From G963664115 sp965263045 (lineage in GTDB: Bacteria > Acidobacteriota > Terriglobia > 20CM-2-55-15), in the NCBI GenBank assembly GCA_965263045.1, contig CBDHGK010000025.1:15753-79752 (forward strand): a DNA stretch of 64,000 bases, written 5' to 3'. Below the pieces are notes generated by a model that saw only the letters and a list, made by a program, of their open reading frames with translations, did no database searches and was not told where the DNA came from. The position numbers and the translations under genes were made by a program. Positions 14,349-23,649 of the stretch are shown here, piece by piece; position 1 is the stretch's first letter, and the number at the start of each line of letters is the position of its first letter.

Positions 14349-16730
14349 ATGAGCCGGAGAAAGGATTTCATCGATTCACTGGTCGATGGCGCGTCTCGAT
14401 TGCATCGTGCGGCGGCCACTAAAACCCAACACCAGGTCCGTGAGCTCATCGATCAGGGGGCGGATCCGAACCTGCGTAATTGGCGGGGCGAGACGCCGTT
14501 GCATCGCGCGGCCATTCGGAATCCCGACCTCGATGTTCACCGGGCCTTGATTGACGCCGGGGCCGACGTGAACGCCCGAGACGAGACGGGCGCGACCCCG
14601 CTGCATCGGGCCGCCCACAACGCCGCCCCTGCCCGCAGCGGCCTCTTGATCGAGGCCGGTGCCGATGTGCATGCGCGGGACAAGGACGGGGCCACGCCGT
14701 TGCACAACGCCGTGGAGTCCGGACGCGACGCAATAATAGGCCGTTTGATCGCGGCCGGGGCTTCCCTCGATGACCGCGACAGGGACGGGGCCACGCCACT
14801 GCATCGAGCGGTCGAGAAAGGTTGGGCGGAGGGTGCGAAGACGCTTCTCGAACATGCGGCCGATCCGAACGCGGGCGACAACCAGGGGCGGGCCCCCCTG
14901 CATCGGGCCTATGCCGCCGGGCGGCCGGACATGGTGAACCGGCTGGTCGAAGCCGGAGCGAACCCGGAGGCGCAAGACCATACGGGCCGCGTCCCCATCC
15001 AACACCTTCACGGCCCGGACGACGATCGAGGGCGCGGGGAACAGGAGCAGGAAGCCAGAGCCAACGACCGCGGCCAAAGTTTCCGAACAGACGCGCGGGA
15101 CTCTCGGCGAATTCAGAACGCTGTCAATCCGGCCGATCCAGAGGGACGGACCCCCTTGCATCGGGCGGCCGGGGAAGGCGCCTGTCTCGGCGTTCACCGT
15201 TTGCTTCAAGAGGGAGCCGATCCCAATACCGCCGATCGGGACCGCGTCACTCCGTTGCACCTGGGGGCAGGACGCACCGACGGGGCGGAAGTGGTGGCAC
15301 GCTTGCTCGAGGCTGGCGCCACGCCTCACGCCCGGGACAGCGAAAGGTCGCAGACACCGTTGCACCTGGCCGTTCAATCCGATTCACCCGAGGCCGTGAA
15401 CCATCTGCTGCAGGCAAACGCCAATCCGAATGCGCCCGACACGGACGGTGCGACACCCCTGCATTACGCCGCCTCCAATCGATCGCCGGACCTGGCCCAG
15501 GCATTGGTCGGGGCCGGGGCCGATCCCAATGCGCGAGACAACGCGGGGCGGACTCCAGTCGACGTGGCGACCGCGCGGGATTCCACCCCGACCGTGAACG
15601 TGTTGCTGGAAGCCCGCGCACAACAGCAGCAGCCGAACGATACGGAGCGCCGGGGCCGCCGGGCAGGGAAAACGACAGACGCATATCACAAGGAGTTTGC
15701 CGACGACATCATCGCCCAGATCGAGCGCGGCACCGCGCCGTGGCAGAAACACTGGCAGCCCGGAGAAAACCGCATGCCTGCGAACTTCTCGACGGGCGCG
15801 CGGTATCAAGGCGGGAATGCGTTGCAACTGATGGTCAAGCGCACCCAGCGCGCCTGGAACGACAACCGCTGGGGCACCTACAAGCAGATCAAAGAGGCCG
15901 GAGGGCAGGTACGGAAAGGCGAACGCGGCACCACGGTCCTGGTTTACAAGCCTCCACGGCGGGCCGACGGCACCGAAGCCACCCCGGGCGAGGTGGCCGA
16001 AGACAAACCGAAGAATCCTGATACGGAGCGGACAACGCGGCCGATGTGGCGGCGCTACACCGTGTTCAACGTCGAGCAGGCCGACGGCCTCAAACTCTCT
16101 GACCGGGCCGCGGCGAGGCCCGGATGGGAAGCGCAGCAGAACGTGGAGAAAGTCATCCGGGCAGTTGGGGTGCGGATCCGGGAAGTCAACGGGGACCGCG
16201 CCTACTACAACATGCACCGCGACGAGATCGTGTTGCCCGAGCGGTCCCAATTCAAGGACGCGGAAGGCTATTACCAGACCGCGCTCCATGAGGTCGGCCA
16301 CAGCACCGGGCACAAGAGCCGGATGAACCGGGAGAGTCTGCGCCAGGGCACCGATGCCGGCTTCGGATCGGAGGCGTACGCGCGGGAAGAACTCCGGGCG
16401 GAAATCAGCGCCATGATGTCGTCCGATCGCCTGGGCGTGGCCTATGAGCCGCAACATGCAACCGCCTACGTCAAGGGGTGGGTCGCGGTGCTCAAGGACG
16501 ATCCGAAGGAGATCCACAGGGCGGCGGCCGAGGCCGGGCGCATCTCCGATTACGTCTGTGAAGCGCCCGAGCGACAACGCGACAACGAAATCAAGAAGGC
16601 CAAGGACACATTGCCTGAAGCCGGGGCGCCGGAGCGCGGCCGCACGATACCCGCGCCGGCCACCGCGCGCGAACCCCAACCGGAGACGCCCGTTCCGGCT
16701 AAAGCGCCGGAGATCGAGTTGAGCCGCTAA
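14349..16730 (+). CDS. Ankyrin-repeat / ArdC-type antirestriction fusion protein
   Basis: This 793-residue protein is made of two parts. Residues about 15-425 hold roughly eleven ankyrin repeats, recognisable as G.TPLH.A.......V..LL..GADPN.RD. Residues about 442-600 match the ArdC/TraC-type N-terminal ssDNA-binding domain (YHKEFADDIIAQIERGTAPW, GGNALQL, W.TYKQI...GGQVRKGERGT). Residues about 600-735 form the zincin-like peptidase with HEVGHSTGH at 647-655 and a downstream glutamate-rich EELRAEISAMM. ArdC proteins enter recipients during conjugation and block restriction. The ankyrin array is an unusual addition that may direct target binding. The start follows the previous stop directly. Confidence 0.9.
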   Translation: MSRRKDFIDSLVDGASRLHRAAATKTQHQVRELIDQGADPNLRNWRGETPLHRAAIRNPDLDVHRALIDAGADVNARDETGATPLHRAAHNAAPARSGLLIEAGADVHARDKDGATPLHNAVESGRDAIIGRLIAAGASLDDRDRDGATPLHRAVEKGWAEGAKTLLEHAADPNAGDNQGRAPLHRAYAAGRPDMVNRLVEAGANPEAQDHTGRVPIQHLHGPDDDRGRGEQEQEARANDRGQSFRTDARDSRRIQNAVNPADPEGRTPLHRAAGEGACLGVHRLLQEGADPNTADRDRVTPLHLGAGRTDGAEVVARLLEAGATPHARDSERSQTPLHLAVQSDSPEAVNHLLQANANPNAPDTDGATPLHYAASNRSPDLAQALVGAGADPNARDNAGRTPVDVATARDSTPTVNVLLEARAQQQQPNDTERRGRRAGKTTDAYHKEFADDIIAQIERGTAPWQKHWQPGENRMPANFSTGARYQGGNALQLMVKRTQRAWNDNRWGTYKQIKEAGGQVRKGERGTTVLVYKPPRRADGTEATPGEVAEDKPKNPDTERTTRPMWRRYTVFNVEQADGLKLSDRAAARPGWEAQQNVEKVIRAVGVRIREVNGDRAYYNMHRDEIVLPERSQFKDAEGYYQTALHEVGHSTGHKSRMNRESLRQGTDAGFGSEAYAREELRAEISAMMSSDRLGVAYEPQHATAYVKGWVAVLKDDPKEIHRAAAEAGRISDYVCEAPERQRDNEIKKAKDTLPEAGAPERGRTIPAPATAREPQPETPVPAKAPEIELSR

Positions 16731-16757
16731 CAGAGCGAACAGAAAGGAGTATTGCTC

Positions 16758-17027
16758 ATGTCTGAAACGAAACCCGCGGATGAGATCCGCATTGGCCGCG
16801 TCAAAGCCACCATCTGGATGAATGCCACCGGGGACGGACAGGCCCGCTACAGCGTCGTCTTTTCGCGCCTCTACCGCGAGGGCGACCAGTGGAAGGGTAC
16901 GCACAGCTTCGGCCGCAATGACCTCTTGCTGCTGGCCAAGGTTGCCGACATCGCACACACCCGAGTCTCTGCGTTTCGTCAAGACGACAGGGCCGAGGCC
17001 GGGGCGGCGGTGGAAGCGGAGGCATAG
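16758..17027 (+). CDS. Small conserved plasmid protein, co-located with ArdC
   Basis: This is an 89-residue protein from ATG 16758 with an AAAGGAG ribosome site at 16743-16749. RIGRVKATIWMN...ARYSVVFSRLYREGDQWKGT and FGRNDLLLLAKVADIAH read as a compact alpha/beta domain that I associate with unnamed plasmid proteins near antirestriction or transfer genes. A decayed relative lies at 38655-38861. The function is unknown; a small nucleic-acid-binding protein is plausible. Confidence 0.7.
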   Translation: MSETKPADEIRIGRVKATIWMNATGDGQARYSVVFSRLYREGDQWKGTHSFGRNDLLLLAKVADIAHTRVSAFRQDDRAEAGAAVEAEA

Positions 17028-17031
17028 CCTG

Positions 17032-17943
17032 GTGGATCGTTTTGACACACGCGAGAGAACGTCTCTTGACCGGCGGCCGGAGCCTGGGCGGGGGCTCCGG
17101 CCCGAGCGGGCCCCGGAGCGCCCCGGCCATCGGCGGCGCTCCCGATCGTTAGGGGAAAAGCAGGACATCAACGAACGCAAGAACGCGGCGATCGCCGATG
17201 TGAGTCATTACCGCGTCGTCGCTGTTGCCGACATTGTGCGGGAGCGTTTCGGGGGCAACCCGTATGCAGCACGGAAAGCCATCGATCAGATGAAGGCCGA
17301 TGGCTTCGTTACCGAACGCGCCCTGCAGGGACCGGAAGGCGGGAAATACCGCGCCCTGTCCCCAACCGCGGCCGGAGCCCGCGAAGCGAGGGCGCAGGGC
17401 GGTGCCTGGAGAATGGACCCGGAACAACGGACCTGGGACCGCGCAGGATCGAAATCGCGCGACATGGCCCATGACGTGGCCATCTACCGCGCCGCACGGG
17501 CCGAACAGGCGGGCATCGAAGGGCGCGGCGCACGGCTGTGGAGGGTCCGCACCGACGCGGAACTCAAAGCCGAGATCAACAGCCGCTCGGAGGCCGCCCG
17601 GCGACGCGCCGGCCGGGCCTCAGCCGATCGCGCGCGCTTCGAGGCCGCCGAAACGTTGCATCTTCCTATCCGGAACGGCCAGGTGCAGTACCCGGACGCG
17701 CAGCTGGAATATCTGGAACCCGACGGCCTCACCCGGGGCCACGTCAACATCGAAGTCGTCTCGGGCAACTACCGCGGGGCGGACATCGCGGCCAAGGCCG
17801 CGGCGGGCTTCACGCTGCACGGCAACGGGAGCGACCGCGCCCAATCGCTGATCGACAATGCCGGGAAACTCGCCAGCTCGGGCAGCCGTGACGGTGGGGG
17901 CCGCCCTCGAGCACAGCAGGGCAAGGGAATTATCGAATTATGA
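17032..17943 (+). CDS. Winged-helix protein with possible nuclease-like C-terminal domain
   Basis: This protein of about 303 residues runs from GTG 17032. A winged helix is seen at roughly 55-115 (VAVADIVRERFGGNPYAARK AIDQMKADGF), then a basic linker. A C-terminal domain (about 185-290) contains VQYPDAQLEYLEPDGLTRGH VNIEVVSGNYRG. PDAQLEY...VNIEVV resembles the spaced acidic pattern of some PD-(D/E)xK-like folds and of replication-relaxation proteins found on plasmids. That is a resemblance only. It overlaps the next gene by an ATGA and starts the transfer operon. Confidence 0.5.
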   Translation: MDRFDTRERTSLDRRPEPGRGLRPERAPERPGHRRRSRSLGEKQDINERKNAAIADVSHYRVVAVADIVRERFGGNPYAARKAIDQMKADGFVTERALQGPEGGKYRALSPTAAGAREARAQGGAWRMDPEQRTWDRAGSKSRDMAHDVAIYRAARAEQAGIEGRGARLWRVRTDAELKAEINSRSEAARRRAGRASADRARFEAAETLHLPIRNGQVQYPDAQLEYLEPDGLTRGHVNIEVVSGNYRGADIAAKAAAGFTLHGNGSDRAQSLIDNAGKLASSGSRDGGGRPRAQQGKGIIEL

Positions 17944-18257
17944 AACCCATCTTCTTCGGCATCGGCATCACGGCCGCATGGGCCGGAACGGCGGCTCTTC
18001 TGGTCGGCCCGCGGCTCGGCTTTCTCTCACCCTGGTGGGGCACCATCGTTCGCGCGTATGGGCTGACGCTCGCCCTCCACGTGGGCGCGTTGCTCGTCAC
18101 CAGCATTGTTGTGTTCTACGCGCTGGCGCGTGTCGCCGGGCTGGCCGATCTTGGACGGCGGGTCGATCTGGTCGAGCGCGGCATTCGCCGTGGCTCCGGC
18201 GATCGGGACCTGCAACATGCCCTCGACCGGAGCGATCAAGGTCTGTATCTCGATTAA
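17940..18257 (+). CDS. Two-helix membrane protein at start of transfer operon
   Basis: This is a 105-residue protein with membrane segments at about 5-24 (FFGIGITAAWAGTAALLVG) and 43-66 (LTLALHVGALLVTSIVVFYA), and an acidic cytoplasmic tail. It is similar in position to small membrane genes preceding virB2 in other conjugation operons. I do not recognise the family. Confidence 0.6.
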   Translation: MKPIFFGIGITAAWAGTAALLVGPRLGFLSPWWGTIVRAYGLTLALHVGALLVTSIVVFYALARVAGLADLGRRVDLVERGIRRGSGDRDLQHALDRSDQGLYLD

Positions 18258-18279
18258 CAAACATACGGGGAGGTCAACG

Positions 18280-18573
18280 ATGACTCTGTCTACAAACAAC
18301 AAAGGGTGGCATCGCGGCCTGTGGGTCGTGGCAATTCTGCTATGCATTCCCGTCACCCTATGGGCGCAGAGCCCCTGGCTCCAGGCCATCACGGTGCTGG
18401 AGGCCGCATTTACCGGGCCGATCGCGCGCGGGCTGGCCCTGATCAGCATCGTCTGTGGCGGCCTGATGTTCGCCTTTGGCGAGGGCGGCAGCAAGAAGGC
18501 CATGGCCGGGATCATCTTCGGGGTGGGCATGGCCGTGGGTGCGGTCAACTTCCTCGGCTGGCTGTTTCCCTGA
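18280..18573 (+). CDS. virB2: VirB2/TrbC-type major pilin
   Basis: This is a 97-residue protein beginning at ATG 18280 after GGGGAGG. A signal-like N-terminus (GLWVVAILLCIPVTLWAQSP) ends in a cleavable AQS. Two hydrophobic helices follow with the typical TGPIARGLALISIVCGGLMF and a glycine-rich second helix (GIIFGVGMAVGAVNFLGWLF). This is the standard pilin precursor layout of P-type T4SS. It overlaps virB3 (TGATG). Confidence 0.9.
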   Translation: MTLSTNNKGWHRGLWVVAILLCIPVTLWAQSPWLQAITVLEAAFTGPIARGLALISIVCGGLMFAFGEGGSKKAMAGIIFGVGMAVGAVNFLGWLFP

Positions 18574-18884
18574 TGGCGCGGCAAGGAAAGCGGCTCTGGC
18601 CGTGTTACCGAAGCCTCAGCCGCCCACTCACCATCATGGGGGTCGAGCGCACGTGGTTCATTTTGAGCGCCACGCTTGCGCTTGCCTTGTGGAACGCCCT
18701 GAATGCCATCGTCACGGCGATGGTGGTCTTCGCTGCACTGTGGGGCGCGGGCTATCTCGCCTGGAAACAGGACCCGAACATGCTCACGATCCTCAAGGCG
18801 TCGACCCGTTTCAAGGCGCGTTACGACCCGGGCAAGTGGATCGCCGAACCGTGGCGGGTGATCCTGAAAGGACGGCATGAATGA
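18573..18884 (+). CDS. virB3: VirB3/TrbD inner-membrane T4SS protein
   Basis: This is a 103-residue protein. CYRSLSRPLTIMGVERTWFI is the conserved SL.RP....GVER segment of VirB3/TrbD, followed by two adjacent membrane helices and a C-terminal tail (YDPGKW). It starts within the virB2 stop and overlaps virB4 by four bases, so the three are coupled. Confidence 0.9.
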   Translation: MARQGKRLWPCYRSLSRPLTIMGVERTWFILSATLALALWNALNAIVTAMVVFAALWGAGYLAWKQDPNMLTILKASTRFKARYDPGKWIAEPWRVILKGRHE

Positions 18885-21310
18885 ATCTTGCTGCTGAACG
18901 TGCGGAATACGATGCGGCCGGCCCTCTGGCCGAAGAGTTGCCCTGGTGGGGTTACCTCAAAGACGACCGGACCTGTCTCACTCGGGATGGCCAATTCTTA
19001 TGCGTCGGCCGCATCACCCTGAGCCCTCTCGACGGCCGCACTCCCGAAGCGCTCGATGCGGTCCTTGAACGCTGGACCCGGCTGCTCTCCAATGTCGAGC
19101 CTGGCGGCCGCCTCCATTTCTATCTGCTCCGGCGGCCGGTGTGTCTCCCTGGCGACACATCCCATCTTGGCGATAGCGTCTCGGCAATCGCCCGCCGCCG
19201 CCGAAAGACATTCCTTACCGAACGATTGCAGGACGTCGAGGCGTATCTGGTCTGGTGCCACGATCCCGGATTGCAACAGGCCACCGCGACGCATGGCCGG
19301 GGGCCGTGGTGGCTCCACACCGCGCGCGCCTGGCTCGCCAGAAACCGTGCGCCCTATGAGGCCATCTATCTTTACGATGAGATCGAGTCCGCTGCCGGCA
19401 GGTTCCGGCAGCTTGTCGATGCGGGTTCGAAGCTCGTCTCCGACCTGACCCCGATCGAGCTGTTGAACGGACCCGACGGGGGCCGTTTCTTGAGTGAACT
19501 GGTGAACCGGCCCGGACTGCCCTGGGATGGTTCCGTCGGCTCCGGTCTGAACTGGAGCCTTGCCGTTTCCGAGCTCGATGCCGAGCGGCGCATCCAGCGC
19601 CTCGACGGAGAACCCGTCATCCTCTATTCCCTGCTCTCACCACCTGCCGCGGCCCGCGCCAACATGCTCAACGACCTCTATCGCCTCAACGCCCGCATGA
19701 CGGTGTCGCTGGAATGGCGGCCCTACACGACCGAGGCGGGACGAAAGAAGATCAACTCCGCGCGCAAGCACTATTTCTCGCAGCGGTACTCGATGATGGC
19801 GCACGTTCAGGAAACCGAGGGCAGTGCCACCGCCATGGAGGACAGCGTGGCCAGCGCGGAGTCGGATCGGTTGTCGAGGGCCCTGGTCGAGCTGGAAACC
19901 GATGGCATTGCCTATGGCGACATCAGTTTGTCCATTGCGATTCATGGGGAGCTGGCCGACATCGAGCGGCTGGACGGCGATCTGCGGCGCATCTTCGCAA
20001 CCTATGACGCCAAACTGATCCGGGAGGGCTATGGGCAACTCGCCCAGTGGTTCAATCGGATGCCGGGCCAGCCCCGTTCCCGGCAACTCCGCAAAGTGCT
20101 GGTGTCCGCCGGAGCGGCGGCCTCGCTCGCGCCGCTGTTCGGCCCGCCGCGCGGTAGAGAACAGAGCGCCCATCTTGGGGCACCGGCACTCACAACGCTT
20201 GAAACGCACTGGCAGACGCCGTTCTTCTACGACCTCTTTGCCGGCGATGTCGGCCACACGCTGATCCTCGGGGCAACCGGTGCGGGCAAGAGTTTCACCT
20301 TGAACTTCCTGCTCGTTCAGGCGTTGCAGTACCGGCCGCGCGTTTTGATTCTGGATCTGGGCGGAAGCTATCGCTGGCTCACCCGTTTCCTGGGCGGGGG
20401 CTACCTGGAACTGTCGCCCAATGAGGGCACATCGGGCGATTCCTTCCGGTTGCGCCCGTTCAGTCTCCCTCCCGGTGAACGCACGTTTCAGTTCCTTACC
20501 GGATGGGTGACCCGACTGCTTCGGCTCGGCGGCATGGAAACCACCGGCGACGATCCCACCGAAATCCGCAAACGCATCGAAGACATCTATGCCTTTCCTC
20601 CGGCACGGCGCGACCTGAGCGCGCTGGTCCGATCCTTGCCCAAGCGCATGTGGCCGGCAATGGGACGCTGGCACGGTACGGGAACCTGGGCCAAATATTT
20701 CGACAACCCTGCCGATGGCGACGATCTGGAATTTGCCGACTGGCAAGTGATCGACCTGGCCGGGGCCGCCGAACATGAAGACCTCTGCGAAGCCGCCATG
20801 TTCTACCTGCTCGAACGCTTGCGGATTGCCCTGGAAGACCCCACCGACATTGCGCGCGTCAAGCTCATGGTGGTCGACGAGGCGTGGCGTTACCTGAAAG
20901 ACCCCGCCGTGCTGTCCTATCTCGCCGAGGCCGCGAAGACCTGGAGGAAGAAAAACGCCGCCCTGATCATGGCGACACAGAGCGCCGCCGATGTGACCGA
21001 GACGCACGGCGCAGCCGGGCTGCTCGAATCCATGCCCACCAAGGTGTTCCTGGCCAACCCCAATATCCCCGACAAGGTGGGCGAGATATTCCGTCTCAAT
21101 GAGACCGAAATGGACACCATCCGGTCTCTGGTCCCGAAGATGGAACTCTATCTGAAGCGCGCCGGCACGGCCGCGATCCTCCGTCTCGAAGTCGATCGGG
21201 CCAGTTATTGGCTCTACACCTCCAACCCCCGTGATTCCGAACGACGAGCGCGCTTGATCGAGGAACACGGATTACTGCGCGCCCTGGAAATCCTGGGCGC
21301 GGGGACTTAA
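18881..21310 (+). CDS. virB4: VirB4/TrbE T4SS ATPase
   Basis: This 809-residue cytoplasmic ATPase energises pilus assembly and substrate transfer. The Walker A is GATGAGKS at 464-471. The Walker B is LMVVDEAWRYL near 662-672, followed by the family-typical ATQSAADVTE. The N-terminal CagE/TrbE-type domain (PWWGYLKDDRTCLTRDGQFL) is intact, and the length is normal for the family. The frame is uninterrupted. Confidence 0.95.
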   Translation: MNLAAERAEYDAAGPLAEELPWWGYLKDDRTCLTRDGQFLCVGRITLSPLDGRTPEALDAVLERWTRLLSNVEPGGRLHFYLLRRPVCLPGDTSHLGDSVSAIARRRRKTFLTERLQDVEAYLVWCHDPGLQQATATHGRGPWWLHTARAWLARNRAPYEAIYLYDEIESAAGRFRQLVDAGSKLVSDLTPIELLNGPDGGRFLSELVNRPGLPWDGSVGSGLNWSLAVSELDAERRIQRLDGEPVILYSLLSPPAAARANMLNDLYRLNARMTVSLEWRPYTTEAGRKKINSARKHYFSQRYSMMAHVQETEGSATAMEDSVASAESDRLSRALVELETDGIAYGDISLSIAIHGELADIERLDGDLRRIFATYDAKLIREGYGQLAQWFNRMPGQPRSRQLRKVLVSAGAAASLAPLFGPPRGREQSAHLGAPALTTLETHWQTPFFYDLFAGDVGHTLILGATGAGKSFTLNFLLVQALQYRPRVLILDLGGSYRWLTRFLGGGYLELSPNEGTSGDSFRLRPFSLPPGERTFQFLTGWVTRLLRLGGMETTGDDPTEIRKRIEDIYAFPPARRDLSALVRSLPKRMWPAMGRWHGTGTWAKYFDNPADGDDLEFADWQVIDLAGAAEHEDLCEAAMFYLLERLRIALEDPTDIARVKLMVVDEAWRYLKDPAVLSYLAEAAKTWRKKNAALIMATQSAADVTETHGAAGLLESMPTKVFLANPNIPDKVGEIFRLNETEMDTIRSLVPKMELYLKRAGTAAILRLEVDRASYWLYTSNPRDSERRARLIEEHGLLRALEILGAGT

Positions 21311-21396
21311 ACCCAGTGACTCTCGGAAGCACAGAGACACCGTTACCGGGAATCGCGCAACGGACCCGTTGCGGTCCGGAACTGATGGAGGTTGAA

Positions 21397-22407
21397 ATGG
21401 AACAACGCCAACCCAAATTACGGTACCCCCTCATCCCGGAGAGTTTTTTATGGGGCTTGCTCCTGGGCGTGTTACTGGTGTTCGTACCCGGACCGCTTTT
21501 TCCCCCACCCATAGCCGCCGCGGCGACGCTTATCGCGCCTTCGGCGACCGAATATGCCGCCCTTGACGGACTCGCGGCAGCGATCGCCGCCGTTGGGATT
21601 CTCCTGATCCTTGGGCCAATCCTTGTAGTGAAGACCGTCCGCGCGCGACGGCCACCCCGGCCGCGCCCGCCCCGCCAGGGCCAGTCCGAAGCCCAGGACG
21701 CCGCCGCCATCAATGGCGCCGGCGATGGAGTACTTGAACGCGATGCTGAAGATATGAAGTCGCTCCAACTCGCCGCCGGGCAGGGCAACGCCACCGCCCA
21801 ACACAAACTCGCGGGACGTTACCGATTGGGCTGGGACGTCCCCCAGGACGAGGCCGAAGCCGTCCGGTGGTACCGGCGGGCCGCCGACCAAGGCCGCGCC
21901 GCCACGCAGGGCGACACTATGGCTCAAAAGAGCCTCGGGGACATGTACACCGAGGGCCGGGGCGTCCCCCAGGACGAGGCCGAAGCCGTCCGGTGGTTTC
22001 GTCAGGCTGCCGAGCAAGGGGACGATACTGCCCAAAACTGCCTTGGGTGGTTTTACGAGTTCGGAATTGGCATACCGCAAGACCTCTCCGCAGCTGTCAC
22101 CTGGTACCGCCGCGCCGCCGCGCAGGGGCACGCGAACGCCCAAGTCAACCTCGGCTGGTGCTACGAGTTCGGGAAGGGCGTCCCACAAAACCTCCCCGAG
22201 GCTGTCACCTGGTACTGCCTCGCCACTGAGCACGGGAAAGGCTCATGGCATCTGGCGCGCTGTTACGAGTTCGGGAAGGGCGTCGCGCAAAACTGCCCCG
22301 AAGCTGACAAGTGGTACCGCCGGGCACACGGCCCGCGCGGCTCTTTTCGCCCGCTCTTGCGCGCAGTAACCGCAAAGGACCTGATACCCAAAGGAGATAA
22401 CGCATGA
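21397..22407 (+). CDS. Sel1-repeat membrane protein inserted in the T4SS operon
   Basis: This is a 336-residue protein from ATG 21397 with GGAGG just upstream. Two membrane segments (FLWGLLLGVLLVFVPGPLF and AAIAAVGILLILGPILVV) precede a charged linker. About five Sel1-type repeats follow, each like A...LG..Y..G.GVPQD..EAV.WYRRAA.QG. Sel1 repeats mediate protein-protein contact. With two membrane spans it is probably anchored, with the repeats on one face. The gene overlaps virB9 by four bases, so it belongs to the transfer operon even though it is not a standard VirB component. Confidence 0.85.
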   Translation: MEQRQPKLRYPLIPESFLWGLLLGVLLVFVPGPLFPPPIAAAATLIAPSATEYAALDGLAAAIAAVGILLILGPILVVKTVRARRPPRPRPPRQGQSEAQDAAAINGAGDGVLERDAEDMKSLQLAAGQGNATAQHKLAGRYRLGWDVPQDEAEAVRWYRRAADQGRAATQGDTMAQKSLGDMYTEGRGVPQDEAEAVRWFRQAAEQGDDTAQNCLGWFYEFGIGIPQDLSAAVTWYRRAAAQGHANAQVNLGWCYEFGKGVPQNLPEAVTWYCLATEHGKGSWHLARCYEFGKGVAQNCPEADKWYRRAHGPRGSFRPLLRAVTAKDLIPKGDNA

Positions 22408-22883
22408 AGACCTTCAAGACAGCTTTTCCTGGTCTCGCCCTGGCGCTCGCGGGGATCGGCCTGTTCTTCGTGGTTGGCGCGGACGCATCGCAAGGCCCCA
22501 TGCTTCGCATCGAGGCAATTCCCGGTGTCGATCAACTGGTCGATATTCAAGCGCAGGTGCGTCATACCACCGTCATCGTTCTGCCGGAGAACGAAACGAT
22601 CCTCGATTTCGTTGTCGGGGATTCCGAGTACTGGCATCTGACCGGCGCGGCGAATGTGGCCTTCCTGAAACCCATTGCAACGGGTGTGGAAACCAACGTC
22701 GCGCTGATTTGCGAGTCCGGCCAGATTTATTCCTTCCTCGCATCCGAGGGCGGGGAGCCGCACCTGGTCGTCCGGATCGAGCCGGCGGCCGACGAGGGCG
22801 ACACACTCATAGCGGCCGAACCACATACCCCCGCCTTCGTTGCCCGTTCCGAAATCACGGCCTATCAGGCCCTCGCCCAACAA
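22404..22883 (+). pseudogene. virB9: VirB9/TrbG, 5' part, disrupted by Tn3-family transposon
   Basis: The signal peptide (LALALAGIGLFFVVGADAS) and the typical TrbG segment TVIVLPENETILDFVVGDSE, then YWHLTGAANVAFLKP, are visible. The frame continues into the transposon left end at 22884 and is lost. The rest resumes at 26652 in frame once one copy of the AACAA duplication is removed (ALAQQ joined to AQETARTAQ). VirB9 is an outer-membrane core component, so the copy is presumably inactive unless the transposon excises cleanly. Confidence 0.9.
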
Positions 22884-23086
22884 GGGGTCACCTCACGAAA
22901 CGGAAAAAATCGTACGCTAAGGAAATGTGGGGGTCCGAGGAAGGTGTCGGGTTGGAGTATACCCTAGCCTGTCGTCAGGGAAGGCCGCGCAATAGCGTCA
23001 GAATAGAGTCGTCTTTTGAATTGATTGACACATTCCGTCAAGGGTCATAGATTTCTTCCTGACAGATTGGATTCAGGAGGGACGCC

Positions 23087-23647
23087 TTGCACGGTCAACG
23101 CATCGGCTACGTCCGGGTGAGCAGCTTCGACCAGAACCCGGAACGCCAGCTCGAGTATGTCCAGGTTGATCGGCTCTTTACCGACAAGGCTTCGGGCAAG
23201 GACACGCAGCGTCCCGAACTGGAAAGGTTGCTCGCCTTTGCGCGCGAGGGCGACACAGTGGTGGTGCATAGCATGGACCGGTTGGCGCGCAACCTTGACG
23301 ACCTGCGACGCATCGTGCAGAAGCTTAGTAAGCGCGGCGTGCACATCGAGTTCGTCAAGGAAGATATGACCTTTACCGGCGATGCCGCGCCGCAGGCGAT
23401 CCTGCTGCTGTCGGTCATGGGGGCCTTTGCCGAATTTGAGAGAGCCTTGATCCGCGAACGTCAGCGCGAGGGCATCGCCCTTGCCAGGCAGCGTGGGGTC
23501 TATCGGGGCCGCAAAAAATCGCTCTCGCCCGAGCAAGCGGATCACCTACGCCAGCGGGTGCAGGCTGGAGAGCGGAAGGCCCCCTTGGCCCGCGAGTTTG
23601 GCATCAGTCGAGAAACCCTCTATCAATACCTGCGCACAGAAGACTGA
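23087..23647 (+). CDS. tnpR: Serine resolvase
   Basis: This 186-residue protein runs from TTG after AGGAGGG. IGYVRVSSFDQNPERQL holds the catalytic serine (S12/S13 region). The E-helix (FAEFERALIRERQREGIALA) and a C-terminal helix-turn-helix (KAPLAREFGISRETLYQYL) are complete. It resolves transposition cointegrates at a site upstream. It ends two bases before the tnpA start. Confidence 0.95.
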   Translation: MHGQRIGYVRVSSFDQNPERQLEYVQVDRLFTDKASGKDTQRPELERLLAFAREGDTVVVHSMDRLARNLDDLRRIVQKLSKRGVHIEFVKEDMTFTGDAAPQAILLLSVMGAFAEFERALIRERQREGIALARQRGVYRGRKKSLSPEQADHLRQRVQAGERKAPLAREFGISRETLYQYLRTED

Positions 23648-23649
23648 CG

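Noticed and set aside
15384..17180. 598-codon minus-strand open frame
   Set aside because: Shadow of the ankyrin-ArdC gene and the two small genes after it; composition is typical of antisense GC-rich DNA.
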